64,000 nt of DNA from Diploptera punctata (lineage: Eukaryota > Arthropoda > Insecta > Blattodea > Blaberidae). The position numbers and the translations under genes were made by a program. Positions 51,830 to 62,380 of the stretch are shown piece by piece (position 1 is the first letter of the stretch; the number at the start of each line of letters is the position of its first letter). The notes below the pieces were generated by a model. It saw only the letters and a list, made by a program, of their open reading frames with translations. It did not search any database and was not told the DNA's origin. Location: NCBI GenBank assembly GCA_030220185.1, contig JASPKZ010003432.1, forward strand, positions 930,001-994,000. Reading direction: 5' to 3'.

Positions 51830-52240
51830 TCCCTCTACCTGTTCAAATTATAATTGAAGAAAGTGTTGCATTCAATTTGATTTAGAGTTAACCTGCATCA
51901 TAGCAATTCAAGAGCCACAACCCTGCTATGCAGAGTGGCGAGTTTAATTTTAGGCGTGCGACCCCCAACAGGAAGGGCGTCAACACGGCGGGGTTCTCCA
52001 TCCCCCTAGCTGACGGCCGCCCACCATGTTCCAACAATCAACATAAGCAAATGGTTTTCCAGAATCTTTCTCTACTCACAAAACATTAGCCCAGGTCAGT
52101 TCCATTCCATCAACATAGTCAATAAAAAAACTTATCATACTGCATTAAAGCTTATCACAGCAACAGTATATCCAGCAAAGTGTTTCACCACATTCCATCT
52201 AAATCTTGTATTCATTCCACAATAACACGATATTTAACTG
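51830..52240. other. No assignable feature
   Basis: GC-richer patch at 51950-52030, otherwise unique-looking. Confidence 0.4.
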
Positions 52241-52241
52241 G

Positions 52242-52345
52242 ACTGGCTGGCTCAGTGATTCAGTTTCATATTCTGGAGGTCTCATGTTTAAACCCCAGTG
52301 TATATTAACATAATTTAGATCTTTCCTAGTTTTATCTAGTTGTCA
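52242..52345 (+). repeat. SINE-F tRNA-like head
   Basis: GGACTGGCTGGCTCAGTGAT, CATATTCTGGAGGTCTCATG and B-box-like GTTTAAACCCC. Same blocks as at 14.5 kb. Confidence 0.55.
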
Positions 52346-52589
52346 TTTTAAATATTAGGGCGTACAATGGAATTTCATTGCCAGAATCCATTTTACAAAA
52401 TAATTCACTATCCATCTTCATAATCTAAAATTAAATTTGCTTCGGTTTCAGTTTGAATACTATCTTGGGACATTCTGTTTAATGAGCTTGTATAAAAGAT
52501 TGGTCCCTATATAATTAAACTTTAGTTTATAATAAAATAAGGTCTACAATCTAAAATGTAACCATAAAAAAGTAAGATTATTCCATTAA

Positions 52590-52842
52590 AAGTGTTAGGT
52601 GGCCCTTCGAGTAGTAGGAGTTCCAAGTTTCCCAGCCTTTACACAATTGGCATGATATGTCGGTTAGGTTACCATGCCTGCTACAGCTTCTTTCATCCCT
52701 ATAAAAAGTGTCTGGTTCTCATTTTCATTAGAGGCTGAATCGATTTCAGGGACATGGTGCCATCAGAAGGTTTTAAGATAGTTTAAAATTCCTGACCCCA
52801 TCTTAACTCGTAACTGACCTCCCTTATCCAATGGCTTGCCCC
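52590..52842 (-). repeat. SINE-C copy
   Basis: Minus strand: GGGGCAAGCCATTGGATAAG head, GAATTTTAAACTATC, CCTTCTGATGGCACCATG, AAATCGATTCAGCCTCTAAT, GAAGGGCCACCTAACAC. Confidence 0.82.
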
Positions 52843-52893
52843 ATCATTTCATTACGTTATAGGAATGCATTTGCAATAATTTCTAGTATTATA

Positions 52894-52962
<69 letters not shown>
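52894..52962. repeat. (AAT)n microsatellite
   Basis: About 23 units. Confidence 0.95.
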
Positions 52963-52963
<1 letters not shown>

Positions 52964-52969
52964 TATAAA

Positions 52970-53091
52970 CAGCACGGAAGGAAAAATGTTGGACGCTCAC
53001 ACAGAAGATGGTCTGAACAATTTTAACAATTCTAGCTTTCATGGAACCGGAACGAGCCAACAGGCTTAATCCCTGGATGATGATGATGAAT
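52970..53091 (+). repeat. LINE-D 3' tail
   Basis: YKQHGRKNVGRSHRRWSEQF and stop, then CATGGAACCGGAACGAGCCA and a GATGATGATGA tail. Confidence 0.72.
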
Positions 53092-53590
53092 AGTGTTGGT
53101 TGTATTAACTGTTGCTGGGCAGAGAAAAATTGGAGTGCTGATACATTTCCCATTACCCAGACCGGTGTTCCCCTCTTTCCCTGGTTTTCAACCAACCAGC
53201 GTTAATATCTCTTGAACTAGAGCTAGTATAATCAGCAAAACAATGTTATGTAATGACCAATAACAACAATGCTTATGTAATTGAATACCCTTACCTAGGT
53301 TACAAGGAAATCAAGTGATCACAAGGATTCCCAACACAAGTTGACTGCAAGGACGTCTTACAATTCTAGCACACGCTCAGCACAAAAGCATTTTGTTTGC
53401 TGCCAAGCTACAGTAACAACGGTGCTGGTAATAAAGCGATAGCACTATGTCTAATGTATAAACTTAAGGACAACGTATACATTTTCGAACATCTTAATTT
53501 TCTCCATTGTTTATAATTTAATAAAAAATGACATACTTTGTTTTTAATTTAAATTTAATTTACTTACTTTTTTACTATTATATGAATTAT
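53092..53590. other. No assignable feature
   Basis: Unique-looking sequence. Confidence 0.4.
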
Positions 53591-53592
53591 TC

Positions 53593-53863
53593 TATAATAT
53601 TATAATGATATTGTGAAAAGAAAAATGAATGTCTGAACCAGCAATCGAACCGTGGACCTCTAGTTCTCCAGACTAGTGTGCAGCCCTCTACATCATTCTA
53701 GACCTGGCACAGACATTAACAATTCTTTCCACATATACAAATCTATAATTCTCGTTTCTTCCGCTGCCAGCCCTGCACACCAGTCTGGAGAACTAGATGT
53801 CCACGGTTCGATTCCTGGTTCAGACATTAATTTTTATTTTCACAATATCATTATAATATTATA
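53593..53863. mobile_element. SINE-E foldback with outward tRNA-like arms
   Basis: Arms of about 90-95 bp mirror each other. Each reads outward as AGTCTGGAGAACTAGA, CACGGTTCGATT (B box), TGGTTCAGACATT, a T-run and TTTTCACAATATCATTATAA at the tip. A unique centre of about 85 bp separates them. The left arm is on the minus strand and the right arm on the plus. Confidence 0.82.
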
Positions 53864-54013
53864 ATATGATCCATTATTGGAACTGTGTTAAAATAACAGT
53901 ACTGGAAAATGTTAAATAAATTATTCTAGCTCCTACAGTTTATTTAGGGTTTCCTTATTCTGTTAATACATCTTGGTCTACCATTCGGATAAGTGAATTG
54001 TATTTGAAACGTA

Positions 54014-54470
54014 CTAACTCACTGACACTATTGAACCCGTAGGTTCATGTCTGCGCGTACATAAGCTCTCCATATGTCCCTGTCCTAGGCTAATGTTTTC
54101 CAATCATTCCCTGTATAATCTATTTCCCTCAATTCATAGTTAATGTTAATCTCTCATCTCATTCTTGGTCTACCCACTGGGCGTTTTCCCTCTGGTTTTC
54201 CTACAATAAGCTCCCATACACGTCTTTCATTCCCCATTCTTGTCATATGTCCTGCCCATCGCAGTCTACGGGAATTAACTGTTATTATAACTGGTTTCCT
54301 ATAAAGACCATGTAATTATGTAGTCTTCTCCATTAATCCGTCTGTTCATCTCTCTTTGGTCCAAAAATTTTCCTAAGAACTTTATTCTCAAATATTCGTA
54401 ATCTCCTTTCCTCCCTTAAAGTGAGAGTCCATGTTTCGCATCCATATAATATAACTGGTAGAATAATGGG
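54014..54470 (-). pseudogene. LINE-A 3' tail
   Basis: Full tail from AACTCACTGACACTATTGAA through CCCACTGGGCGTTTTCCCTC, GTCTACGGGAATTAACTG and TTCCTCCCTTAAAGTGAGAG to CATATAATATAACTGGTAGA. The frame is broken by indels. Confidence 0.88.
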
Positions 54471-54521
54471 GTACTATATTAAATATAAAAAAACATAATT
54501 TAATATAACACATAGGCCCGT

Positions 54522-54855
54522 ATGCTAACACCCTTAGTTGTTTTGTGGTTATGCTCCAAGGATCGCGGGTTTAAATACGGTCGGAGTTGATAGATTTGCA
54601 GGATGCAATAGGCGAAGGGGTAAGTCCTCCAGGAGGGACGTGTTCAGAGTTTGAATATTTTCAGGCTCGTAAATTAGCATCAAGCCTAAATTAGTCCCTA
54701 CGAGAAACATTAAGCCGGCCTTCCCTATCCACGTATAACTTAATTGCCTACTAGATGTCTTATCACTCACTGACAACTGTAGGGAAATAAGTGTTAATTA
54801 AATTAGCTCACTCAAGAAACTTTCGCTAGAGGAGCATCCATGTATCTAAGAGGGA
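54522..54855 (+). repeat. SINE-A copy
   Basis: TTTTGTGGTTATGCTCCAAG, B-box remnant GGGTTTAAATACG, AAGTCCTCCAGGAGGGACG, GACAACTGTAGGGAAATAAG, GAGGAGCATCCATG. Confidence 0.82.
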
Positions 54856-54860
54856 CGTAT

Positions 54861-54861
54861 G

Positions 54862-54949
<88 letters not shown>
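54861..54949. repeat. (AT)n-(TG)n compound microsatellite
   Basis: About 14 AT units and 30 TG units, lying between a SINE-A and a SINE-B. Confidence 0.95.
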
Positions 54950-54952
<3 letters not shown>

Positions 54953-55286
54953 GCGCTGTAGCCAAGTGGATAAGGCAAGATGCCTTGGTGCAGAGCTACG
55001 GGAATTGCGCTGGTTCGAGTCCCCATGGGGAAGACATTTTCTCAAGGAATTTGGGCCAGTTTGTGATTGGTGTCCACCTAGCATCGTGAGGCATTTGGGT
55101 AGCTACAATAAGTAGCACTCCAGGTTGAGTAGACCAGCTACAATTGCTGGGGGACCCAACATGCTGACCTCATGTCACCCCTACACTTGCTTATGATCAT
55201 CTACTTCTGTGATTGACACATGTGGATATGAGACCAGTAACCGGCTGGTAGGCCAAAGGCCTTCTAGGCCTATCGCGATTAGAGTT
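54950..55286 (+). repeat. SINE-B full-length copy
   Basis: CCCGCGCTGTAGCCAAGTGG head, B box GGTTCGAGTCCCC, full body and 3' GGCCTTCTAGGCCTATCGCG, followed by more (AT)n. Probably inserted into the microsatellite. Confidence 0.92.
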
Positions 55287-55309
55287 ATATATATATATAT
55301 ATATATATA

Positions 55310-55375
55310 AAGTAAGTGGTCCGGATTCAAATCCCCGTTCAGGTGTTTATTTTTCTTCTCTTGTCATATTAGGCT
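55310..55375 (+). repeat. SINE-E single arm
   Basis: GGTCCGGATTCAAATCCCCG (B box), CAGGTGTTTATTTTTC, CTTGTCATATTA match the outer right arm of the 62.4 kb foldback. No partner arm nearby. Confidence 0.65.
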
Positions 55376-55409
55376 GGCACTGCTTAATGTCAATTTAATT
55401 ATAACGTTG

Positions 55410-55411
<2 letters not shown>

Positions 55412-55472
<61 letters not shown>
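55412..55472. repeat. (TA)n-(TG)n compound microsatellite
   Basis: About 19 TA and 11 TG units. Confidence 0.95.
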
Positions 55473-55474
<2 letters not shown>

Positions 55475-55494
55475 AATTCCCATTTCAAACAACA

Positions 55495-56262
55495 AAACTT
55501 TATACAACTTGCATTTTCCAGATGATCAATTGTTAATTGCATAAGATTATGAAGATTTAGAATATATGACTAGAAAATTAATAGAAGAATATGAAAACTG
55601 GGGATTAAATTTGAACATGAAAAAACAATATTTATCAATTGGTGAACCAGAACAAAATTTAATTTTGGAGACTGGAGAAACAATAAAATTTTGTAGTAAG
55701 ATCGCATATTTAGGAATTAAATAAAAATGGGAGTTATGAATAGGAAATAAGAAATAGAAATAATAAAGGAAATTTTGCAATTGCTTGCCTCAATGGAATA
55801 TTGTGGGATAAAAATATAAGTAATTAAAATAAAATGAATATATATCATACAATTGTTAAAAGCATCATTACTTATGGAGCAGAACTTTGGCCATTAACAA
55901 CAAAAACAAATAAGTATTTTTTGGCAACGGAAATGAATTTTATACGAAGGGCAGCAAGAATTTCAAGAAGAGAAAAAATTAGGAACTCAGTTATAAGGGA
56001 GAAAATGAAGATTGAAGACACTATTTTAGATTATATTAAAACTCAGCAATTAAGATGGTACAGACATGTCCAGCGAATGGAAGAGGAACGATTACCAAAA
56101 TCTGTTTTGGAATGGAAACCTTAGGGAAGACGAGGCAGAGCAAGACCTAAAACCTCCTGGAGTCAAGGAATATGTCTATACATGGAGGAGAAACATGTAC
56201 AACTAGGAGATTGGATGGACCGACAAAATTGGATATTAGGAATCGGACGATGCCAAAGACAT
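55495..56262 (+). pseudogene. LINE-C C-terminal half
   Basis: From HFPDDQLLIA, a corrupted remnant around the catalytic 'ADD' box, through DLEYMTRKLIEEYENWGLNL, KKQYLSIGEPEQN and KFCSKIAYLGIK (F.YLG motif). Then, after stops, SIITYGAELWPLTTKTNKYF, NFIRRAARISRREK and LRWYRHVQRMEEERLPKSVL. A stop after EWKP is followed by the in-frame remainder GRRGRARPKTSW and the end RQNWILGIGRCQRH. A TA-rich tail follows. Reverse transcriptase palm mostly lost. Confidence 0.85.
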
Positions 56263-56275
56263 TAATGAACCGATG

Positions 56276-56276
<1 letters not shown>

Positions 56277-56325
<49 letters not shown>
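56277..56325. repeat. (AT)n microsatellite
   Basis: About 24 AT units immediately after the LINE-C 3' end. Confidence 0.95.
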
Positions 56326-56329
<4 letters not shown>

Positions 56330-57249
56330 CATACATACGCGCACACACACACACAGGCATACCTTACATATAGTAGTCTATATATTATTGTAATCAAAAC
56401 TGGTAATGTGGAAAGGAACGCCATATTGTCTTAACTTCTTAAAAATGCTCTACGTTTTCTCTACCAATTACAACTTCATATCATGAGCAACCCTTCATTT
56501 TTTTTTTACTTCATCTTTGTTCTCTTTTTGAGATTTCCTTTTTCTCTATCCACGAGCGCAGTACAATATAGTACAGGCATTTCGATAGTTTGATTGCTTT
56601 TATTTAATGTGACGAATCTAATTCACTTCTCTTTATTTCTACAAGAACATAAGTCTGGGTGGGCCATGCATTCAAGTCTTTGTGTTTCAACTGTTTAAAA
56701 CTAAGAATGAAAATCTAGAGTATTTAAAACGTAACAAATGACATTCAAGTCCCACACCTGTTGAAACGAATAAACAAAAATCTTCAAATCAACATATTAT
56801 GTCATAGCATACCTGCCCCAGAGCCCCATCCTAATTTACATACAGATCAGACACCTAAAAGTGGATATAATTGGTACAGCAACGCCCCGGTAAAAGAAAA
56901 AATAATCAACTACACATATTTTTGTTTCACCTACCCTATTACTAGAGATTTATTTCTACATTAAGTATTTCATCAAATTAAAACAGCTGGAACAAATTGT
57001 GGAATGCAGTTTCAACTCCAGACATAATCTAATTGCTGGAGAAGTTATTTCACGTTACAACAGACTGGACGAAGCAACTTTAAACATCGGTAACATACAC
57101 TATGGATTTCATCAATTACAAAACTACCGTAGATATCAACTCGTGGGTTTCTTAGGAGTCACAGGTTCTTATAGTCAAAATTTAAATATGGACATGAAGA
57201 CTGACAAATATTGCGCACAGGCCTCTTTTTCAGGTTTCAAGTTCTAGAA
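56326..57249. other. No assignable feature
   Basis: Two plus-strand frames of about 65-80 codons (56761, 56999) lack recognisable motifs. Confidence 0.4.
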
Positions 57250-57890
57250 CGAAACAGATTCTAGAGACAAATAAATTAATATTTTAAGTAAAGTCGAACA
57301 CAAAACTAGATGCTTTTAACTATTTTTGTGGAACGATACGCCGGACATTACCTAGGTGGTAAAGTTCGAAAAGAAACAAAGTTTTATAAAGTGATGGCTT
57401 TTGCCAGCTTTATTGTATGGATGCGAGAACTGAGTTTTAAGGAAGAAAGATGAGAAAAAAAATTGAAGCTGCTGAAATCAGGTTTCTAAGGTTTGTAGCA
57501 GTCTATACATTATTTTGATAAATGGAGAAGTGAAGACATTAGATCTGAACTAAAAACGCATAACATTATAGACATAAGAAGACATCAAGTTATTTGGAGA
57601 GAGTATATACAACGTATGCCTGAAACATAAATTACCAGAACAACACACAATTACGATCCTCACGGAAGAAGAAGCCCAAGAAAACCTAAAAAAGATGGCG
57701 GGACCAGTTTTGATTGGAATTGAAACAGACGTTATGGAATCAATATCGCATCGAACAGAATTGAATGTGTAGCAAGCGACAATATAACCGCAGACGGGAA
57801 GAGAATCAGCTGGAAGACCGAACATAAATTGGAGGTAGGGCCTACTCCTAGAAGAAAGAGGCGCAATGGACCTAATATAATGATGAAAAT
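57250..57890 (+). pseudogene. LINE-D C-terminal half
   Basis: Across frames: FVERYAGHYLG, KETKFYKVMAFASFIVWMRE, EAAEIRFLRFVAGYTLF, RSELKTHNIIDIRRHQ, REYIQRMPET, then after a stop HNYDPHGRRSPRKPKK. Consistent order of the post-RT region and tail; multiple stops. More divergent from the 18.3 kb copy than the others. Confidence 0.72.
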
Positions 57891-57974
57891 AATATGTTTC
57901 TTTTTAAGTATCGTAAATCTACGATATAGAACCCACTTCTCTACTTGCCTTCAGAATGAAGCCATTATATTATG

Positions 57975-58070
57975 TCCTTAAAGATCTATCGACATCATAG
58001 AGAACGACATCATAGAGATCGACATCGGATGTGTTTGAACCCGCGAATATCTGAACCAGAGATGAGCATG
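57975..58070 (-). repeat. SINE-A 5' fragment with small tandem duplication
   Basis: GGGTTCAAACACATCC-type B box on the minus strand (complement of GTGTTTGAACCCGCGAATAT) and AGAACGACATCATAGAGATC duplication to its left. Confidence 0.6.
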
Positions 58071-58224
58071 CCTAATCAAATCAGAACCGACATGTGGTTT
58101 GAAGGTTGTAATTATTATTTAATTTGTCATTTCTATAACGACAATCAACAATCACAAATATACAAAATATAGATTACAATAAATTATACATACAATTTAT
58201 TTTTTGTCCAATGTTGTCAGATTG

Positions 58225-58392
58225 TCTTACGGCATTTGTGGCATTCTTTCCTGGCATTGACGCAATTGTAACCCACTTGTGATGTCAGGGCCCCTGGAAA
58301 GAGGAATTACGTTACCCTCATGTTATGATGGGTGATAAATAATAATGAAGCATCAGGAAACTCCTTAAACTAAAACAACCTAAATTCCAGAG
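58225..58392 (-). repeat. SINE-D 3' fragment, spacer-tail subtype
   Basis: Complement of CTTTCCTGGCATTGACGCAA, TTGTAACCCACTTGTGATGT, GAATTACGTTACCCTCATGT and GGGTGATAAATAATAATG. Confidence 0.72.
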
Positions 58393-58579
58393 CATGTGCG
58401 ATTACAGGAATATTCCCGTTTAAGGAAATTCTGGGGTATAACCTGGAATTAAGCTCAGGAACTCGTCCACTGTTGTCTGAAACTCTGAACACTAATGGGG
58501 CCAATCAAAATTAGATATTTTTTAAATAAAATGAAAAGATTTTAAATACACATACTACACTTATTAAATAAAATATAAA

Positions 58580-58640
58580 TATCCTCAACTCGTGTCCAAC
58601 TCAGGGTCTGATAGAGGGATTAAATTAACTCCTATATATA
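58580..58640 (-). repeat. SINE-G copy, 3' part (split by LINE-A)
   Basis: TCCTCAACTCGTGTCCAACT, CAGGGTCTGATAGAGG match the 12.6 kb SINE-G. It continues at 60469 after the LINE. Confidence 0.75.
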
Positions 58641-58660
58641 CTCTTACTTACTCACTGGCA

Positions 58661-58870
58661 CTATCGAACCCGTAGGTTCATGGCCGCGCGGACATAAGCT
58701 CTCCATACATCCATATCCTGAGCTAATGCTTTCCAATCATTCCCTGTATAATCTACTTCCCTCAAATCATAGTTAATGTTGTTCTCCCACCTCATTCTTG
58801 GTCTAACAACTGGGCGTTTTCCTTCTGGCTTTCCTACAAGAAGTTTCCAGGCACGTCTTTCATTCCCCAT
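58661..58870 (-). pseudogene. LINE-A C-terminal segment
   Basis: MGNERRAWKLLVGKPEGKRP, VRPRMRWENNINYDLREVDY, WKALAQDMDVWRAYVRAAMN and the terminal LRVR. It is the third coding piece of the copy, displaced in frame from the post-RT segment by indels. Its upstream part (KIFGPKRDEQTGEWRRLHNN, RRLRWAGHVARMGNERRA) is readable in a continuing frame to about 59030. Confidence 0.88.
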
Positions 58871-59030
58871 ACGTGCAACATGTCCTGCCCATCGCAGTCT
58901 ACGAGACTTAACTGTTCTTATTATATCTGGCTTCCTATAAAGACCATGTAGTTCATTGTTATGTAGTCTTCTCCATTCACCAGTCTGTTCATCTCTCTTT
59001 GGTCCAAAAATTTTCCTAAGTACTTTATTC

Positions 59031-59276
59031 TCAAATACTTGTAATCTCCTTTCCTCCCCTTAAAGTAAGAGTCCATGTTTCGCACCCATATAATATAACT
59101 GGTAGAATAATAGTTTTATATATTTTCAGCTTAACGTTTTTTGAAAGGAGTTGGGACATCAAAAGTCTCTGCAATGCATAATAGCATGCATTTCTAGAAT
59201 TGAGCCTATGTTTAATTTCTTTGTGCATTTCATTCCTATTTGTGATTATTGTTCCTAGGTATTTGAATTCAACCAC
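59031..59276 (-). pseudogene. LINE-A post-RT linker segment
   Basis: VEFKYLGTIITNRNEMHKEI, NACYYALQRLLMSQLLSKNV, TIILPVILYGCETWTLTLRG. F.YLG.I and LYGCETWT are signatures of the thumb and connecting region in RTE-like and related elements. The preceding segment between YADD and FKYLG is shortened by an internal deletion of perhaps 150 bp compared with the usual spacing. Confidence 0.88.
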
Positions 59277-59312
59277 TTCCTCAAAATTTCCCTCATTTGT
59301 GCGTGTTGTCCT

Positions 59313-60509
59313 TTAGTATCTCCCCCCCCTATCGGCCAATAATACTACATCATCAGCATAAACTAACAGTTTATTAATACCATTCAGTTGTAAGCCTTCC
59401 TCATTCTCTACAGACTTAATGGCACGCTCCAGTACAAAATTAAATAGTAGAGGAGATAGTGCATCTCCTTGCTTCAACCCATTCTGGGTTTCAAAAGTGT
59501 CTGAAAACTGCTTGCCTACACGCACCCTACTCTTTGTGCCATTTAGACACATTCGTATAAGTCTAATTAACTTTTTAGGAATTCCGAACTCCAGCAGGAT
59601 ACTATATAACTTCTCCCTCTTAATTGAATCATATGCTTTTTTGAAGTCTACATATAGTTGATGTGCAGTACCATTATATTCCCATTTCTTTTCTAAAATC
59701 TGTCTTATACTAAAAATCTGATCTGTTGTAGGCCTGTTTCTTCTAAATGCACATTGATGATCTCCTAGAATGTCGTCAATATAGGGAGTAAGTCTGCTTA
59801 CTAATATATTTGTTAGAATTTTGTACGAAGTTGAAAGTAATGAGATGCCTCTATAGTTGTTGCAATCAGTTTTATCTCCTTTCTTATAAATTGGTACGAT
59901 AATTGATTCTTTCCATTCATCTGGAAGAGCTTCTTTTTCCCAAATCGTACTAAGCAACCAGCGTATCTTGTCCATCAATTTTTCTCCCCCTGATTTTATC
60001 AGTTCTGCTGGGATCTCATCCGAACCTGATGCTTTATACATCTTCAATTTTTCTATCGCCATTTCAACCTCTAATGCACTTGGCTCTGCGACTAGCATTT
60101 CTGCTGTCTGTAAATTATCCTCCTCGATGTCCTGGTCTGTATGTACATTTAATAGCTGATTAAAGTAACTTTTCCATGTATTTAATATACTCCTAGAATC
60201 TGCAATCATATCCCCATTTTCATTCCGAATTATGTTTGTTCTAGCCTGAAACCCTTTCTTCTCTATACTAATTCCCTGATACAATTCTCTAATGTTCCTA
60301 TTTTTTGCATTCATTTCAAAATCATTAATCTTCTCTCTCAAATATTCCCTCTTTTTACTCTTTAGTAACTTGGTGGTTTCCCGTCTAACACTACCCAATT
60401 GCTCTAAATTTACCTCATTTGGCTCGTGTAACCATTTCATTTTTGCTAGCTTTCTTTTCTTTACAATGTATATATAGAGGTCTGAATTACAAGGGTGCCG
60501 GGCGACCAC
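59313..60509 (-). pseudogene. LINE-A reverse transcriptase fragment (398 codons)
   Basis: Longest open frame in the window. Residues 1-15 are translated from the surrounding SINE-G, not from the LINE, so the LINE part starts near residue 16 (VKKRKLAKMKWLHEP). Residues 40-130 are a basic linker. RT motifs: ASGSDEIPAELIK (160-172), SIIVPIYKKGDKTDCNNYRG (202-221), LLSTSYKILTNIL (224-236), DHQCAFRRNRPTTDQI (250-265), LYVDFKKAYDSI with catalytic Asp288, QNGLKQGDALSPLLFN (342-357) and YADD at 384-387. It ends shortly after through a deletion and frameshift. The catalytic triad is present but endonuclease and thumb are not in frame, so it should not be active. Confidence 0.9.
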
Positions 60510-60578
60510 GCTTGACGCACCATCACAGGAGCAGAACGAAATGGAATTAAATGGATGAGATGAGTACTAGGGTGTAAT
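60469..60578 (-). repeat. SINE-G copy, central part (split by LINE-A)
   Basis: ACAAGGGTGCCGGGCGACCA, CGCTTGACGCACCATCACAG, GGATGAGATGAGTACT continue the SINE-G interrupted at 58640. The head is missing, replaced by (ATT)n. Confidence 0.78.
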
Positions 60579-60582
60579 TTAT

Positions 60583-60597
60583 TATATTATATTATTA

Positions 60598-60678
<81 letters not shown>
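60583..60678. repeat. (ATT)n microsatellite
   Basis: About 30 units, one of the longest trinucleotide arrays in the window. Confidence 0.95.
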
Positions 60679-60679
<1 letters not shown>

Positions 60680-60752
60680 GGAGGCACGCACCAACGGAAT
60701 TGGTTAATGAAATACACTGGCAGTTCGTGGGTTCTATTCCCCATGGGGTAGA
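60680..60752 (+). repeat. SINE-C head fragment
   Basis: GGAGGCACGCACCAACGGAA, then GTGGGTTCTATTCCCCATGG, a degraded B box. Abuts a SINE-B on the other strand. Confidence 0.5.
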
Positions 60753-60755
60753 AAA

Positions 60756-61045
60756 CCTTTGACCTACCAGTCGGCTTCTGGCCTCGAATTCGCATGTTAA
60801 TCACAGGCCATTAAAGAGCTGACATGTGATCAGCATAGTAACTCCCCCAACCGTTGTAGCTGGTTTTCTTAGCCTGAAACTGCTATTTATTGTAGCTAAC
60901 CAAATTCCGCAGGATTCTGGATGGGTGCCGGTCTCAAGCTGGCCAAAATTCTAAGAAAAAATTATTCTTCCACGAGGAAGCGCAAATTCCATAGCTCTGC
61001 ACTAAGATATAATACCTTAAACCGCTCGGCTATGGCGCAGGTGTC
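60756..61045 (-). repeat. SINE-B copy
   Basis: Minus strand: CACCTGCGCCATAGCCGAGC head, TGCAGAGCTATGGAATTTGC, GAATTTTGGCCAGCTTGAG, AACGGTTGGGGGAGTTACTA, and a 3' CCGACTGGTAGGTC. The B box is destroyed by a small deletion. Confidence 0.85.
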
Positions 61046-61066
61046 AATGCTGTAAGGAATTTTTTA

Positions 61067-61252
61067 ATTGACATAAACATTCTGACGTCACCATGGTCCT
61101 AGAATCGATTCAGCCTCCAAAGGAAATCAGTACCAGACTACATAGGCGTACTTAGGATAAATGTGGCCGTTATACAGAATTGACATTCCAGCTGACATCT
61201 CGTACCAATTCTCAAGAAACATGGAACCTCCTAAGGCCTGTAGTGAGATATT
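61067..61252 (+). repeat. SINE-C 3' part
   Basis: CATTCTGACGTCACCATGGT, TCGATTCAGCCTCCAAAGGA, CTGACATCTCGTACCAATTC, AAGGCCTGTAGTGAGAT. Confidence 0.75.
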
Positions 61253-61914
61253 AACGTTTTTACTCACATTAATAGTCTTACTATTATTACTGTTGCTAAT
61301 ATTATTATTATTATTGTTATATTACTATTATTTTCTTTTTTAAGGATTTTTCTACATTACAGTATGTATCCTTCAGTCCAAATGTATTTTACTGCGCCAC
61401 AGATTTCTATCTCAGTATCTTCTTCCTTGAAGTCTTTGCTGATCATGTTTCTTCTCACTTCACCCATCCACTGTTTCTGGGTCCCCCCCCCCGTTCTCCT
61501 GCATTCAGCATTCCAATCTAGCATCATTCTCCACCCTCTTCAGTCTTCTTTCTTATATTACTTCTATAATTCATTATTTCTCTAATTTTCTGCTTCCGAA
61601 TTTTCTCCTTTCTTTATTTTCTTGATGCCCTTCGCCAAAAATACATATATTATTTTCATTGCATTATTATTACTACTACAATTTATTTTTATCATTGAGT
61701 AAACTGTGATCTGTGCAAGAGTTTCTCTATATGTTGCCCTGCGATATGTAGTGTTTCATCGATATATTTGGATATCTGTGCCTCCTTCACATTTCATCCT
61801 TTCCTGAACGCACGTTATATAATAATGTATTGTGTTGTAAAAAAATGTAGGGCCATATGTATTTTATGATTCATGTTGTATAAACCAATATAATTTAAAC
61901 TATGTATATATTTT
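61253..61914. other. No assignable feature
   Basis: ATT-rich patch at 61275-61330 and a C-run at 61485; otherwise unique-looking. Confidence 0.4.
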
Positions 61915-62142
61915 ACATTCGATTGAGGTGGATTGGACACGTACAAAGAATAAATACATACGAGATCTCCAGCAATCACAGTCAGACGGCAAGAGGTCAG
62001 CTGAGGATCAGTATTTAGATGGTTGGATAGAGCTGTTCAAAAGATGTAAAAAAGCTTGGCATTCGAAACTGGTAATAGATACAGATAGAGATGTTTCTTG
62101 CGAAAAGGCGAGAGGCTGTTGTCCTGATGATGATGATGATGA
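61915..62142 (+). pseudogene. LINE-B-like 3' tail with GAT repeat
   Basis: RLRWIGHVQRI then, after frame breaks, DVKKLGIRNW and EMFLAKRREAVVLMMMMM, a typical C-terminal end that runs into GAT repeats. The apparent 138-codon open frame covering it is a shifted reading and not the element's own frame. Confidence 0.68.
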
Positions 62143-62380
62143 TGTATTTTACATTTATACAGTTATGAAGTGGACAAGAGGGTCTAAGTCTGACAAAATA
62201 AAGTTATTTTTATCTTCTTTATGCGAGGAACATTTTCAAAATCTTGACATAGGGACCTCTATGTTATTCTTTAAAATAGGCCTTACTATTTTCAGAAAGA
62301 ATTCTAAACTTAATATTGTTGCCGACAAAAATGTTTTCGATTAGAAGAAAATAGTTATATCTAAGTCATATAACATATTT

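Larger units (their letters stand above)
58641..60468 (-). mobile_element. LINE-A, best copy (RTE-like non-LTR retrotransposon, 5'-truncated)
   Basis: About 1.83 kb on the minus strand, bracketed by TATATATA and sitting inside a SINE-G. It contains the reverse transcriptase domain, the post-RT linker and the C-terminal tail, then a very short 3' UTR (GGTTCGATAGTGCCAGTGAG) and a GTAA-type tail. A single coding unit with almost no 3' UTR and a short-unit tail fits the RTE clade; that assignment is inference. The endonuclease is missing through 5' truncation. Confidence 0.85.

Noticed and set aside
54812..55115. Frames with TH/YI or VC repeats on both strands
   Set aside because: Produced by the (AT)n-(TG)n array and the adjoining SINE-B; not genes.
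61928..62344. 138-codon plus-strand frame
   Set aside because: Its first half is LINE-B-like tail and GAT repeat in a shifted frame; the rest has no motif.
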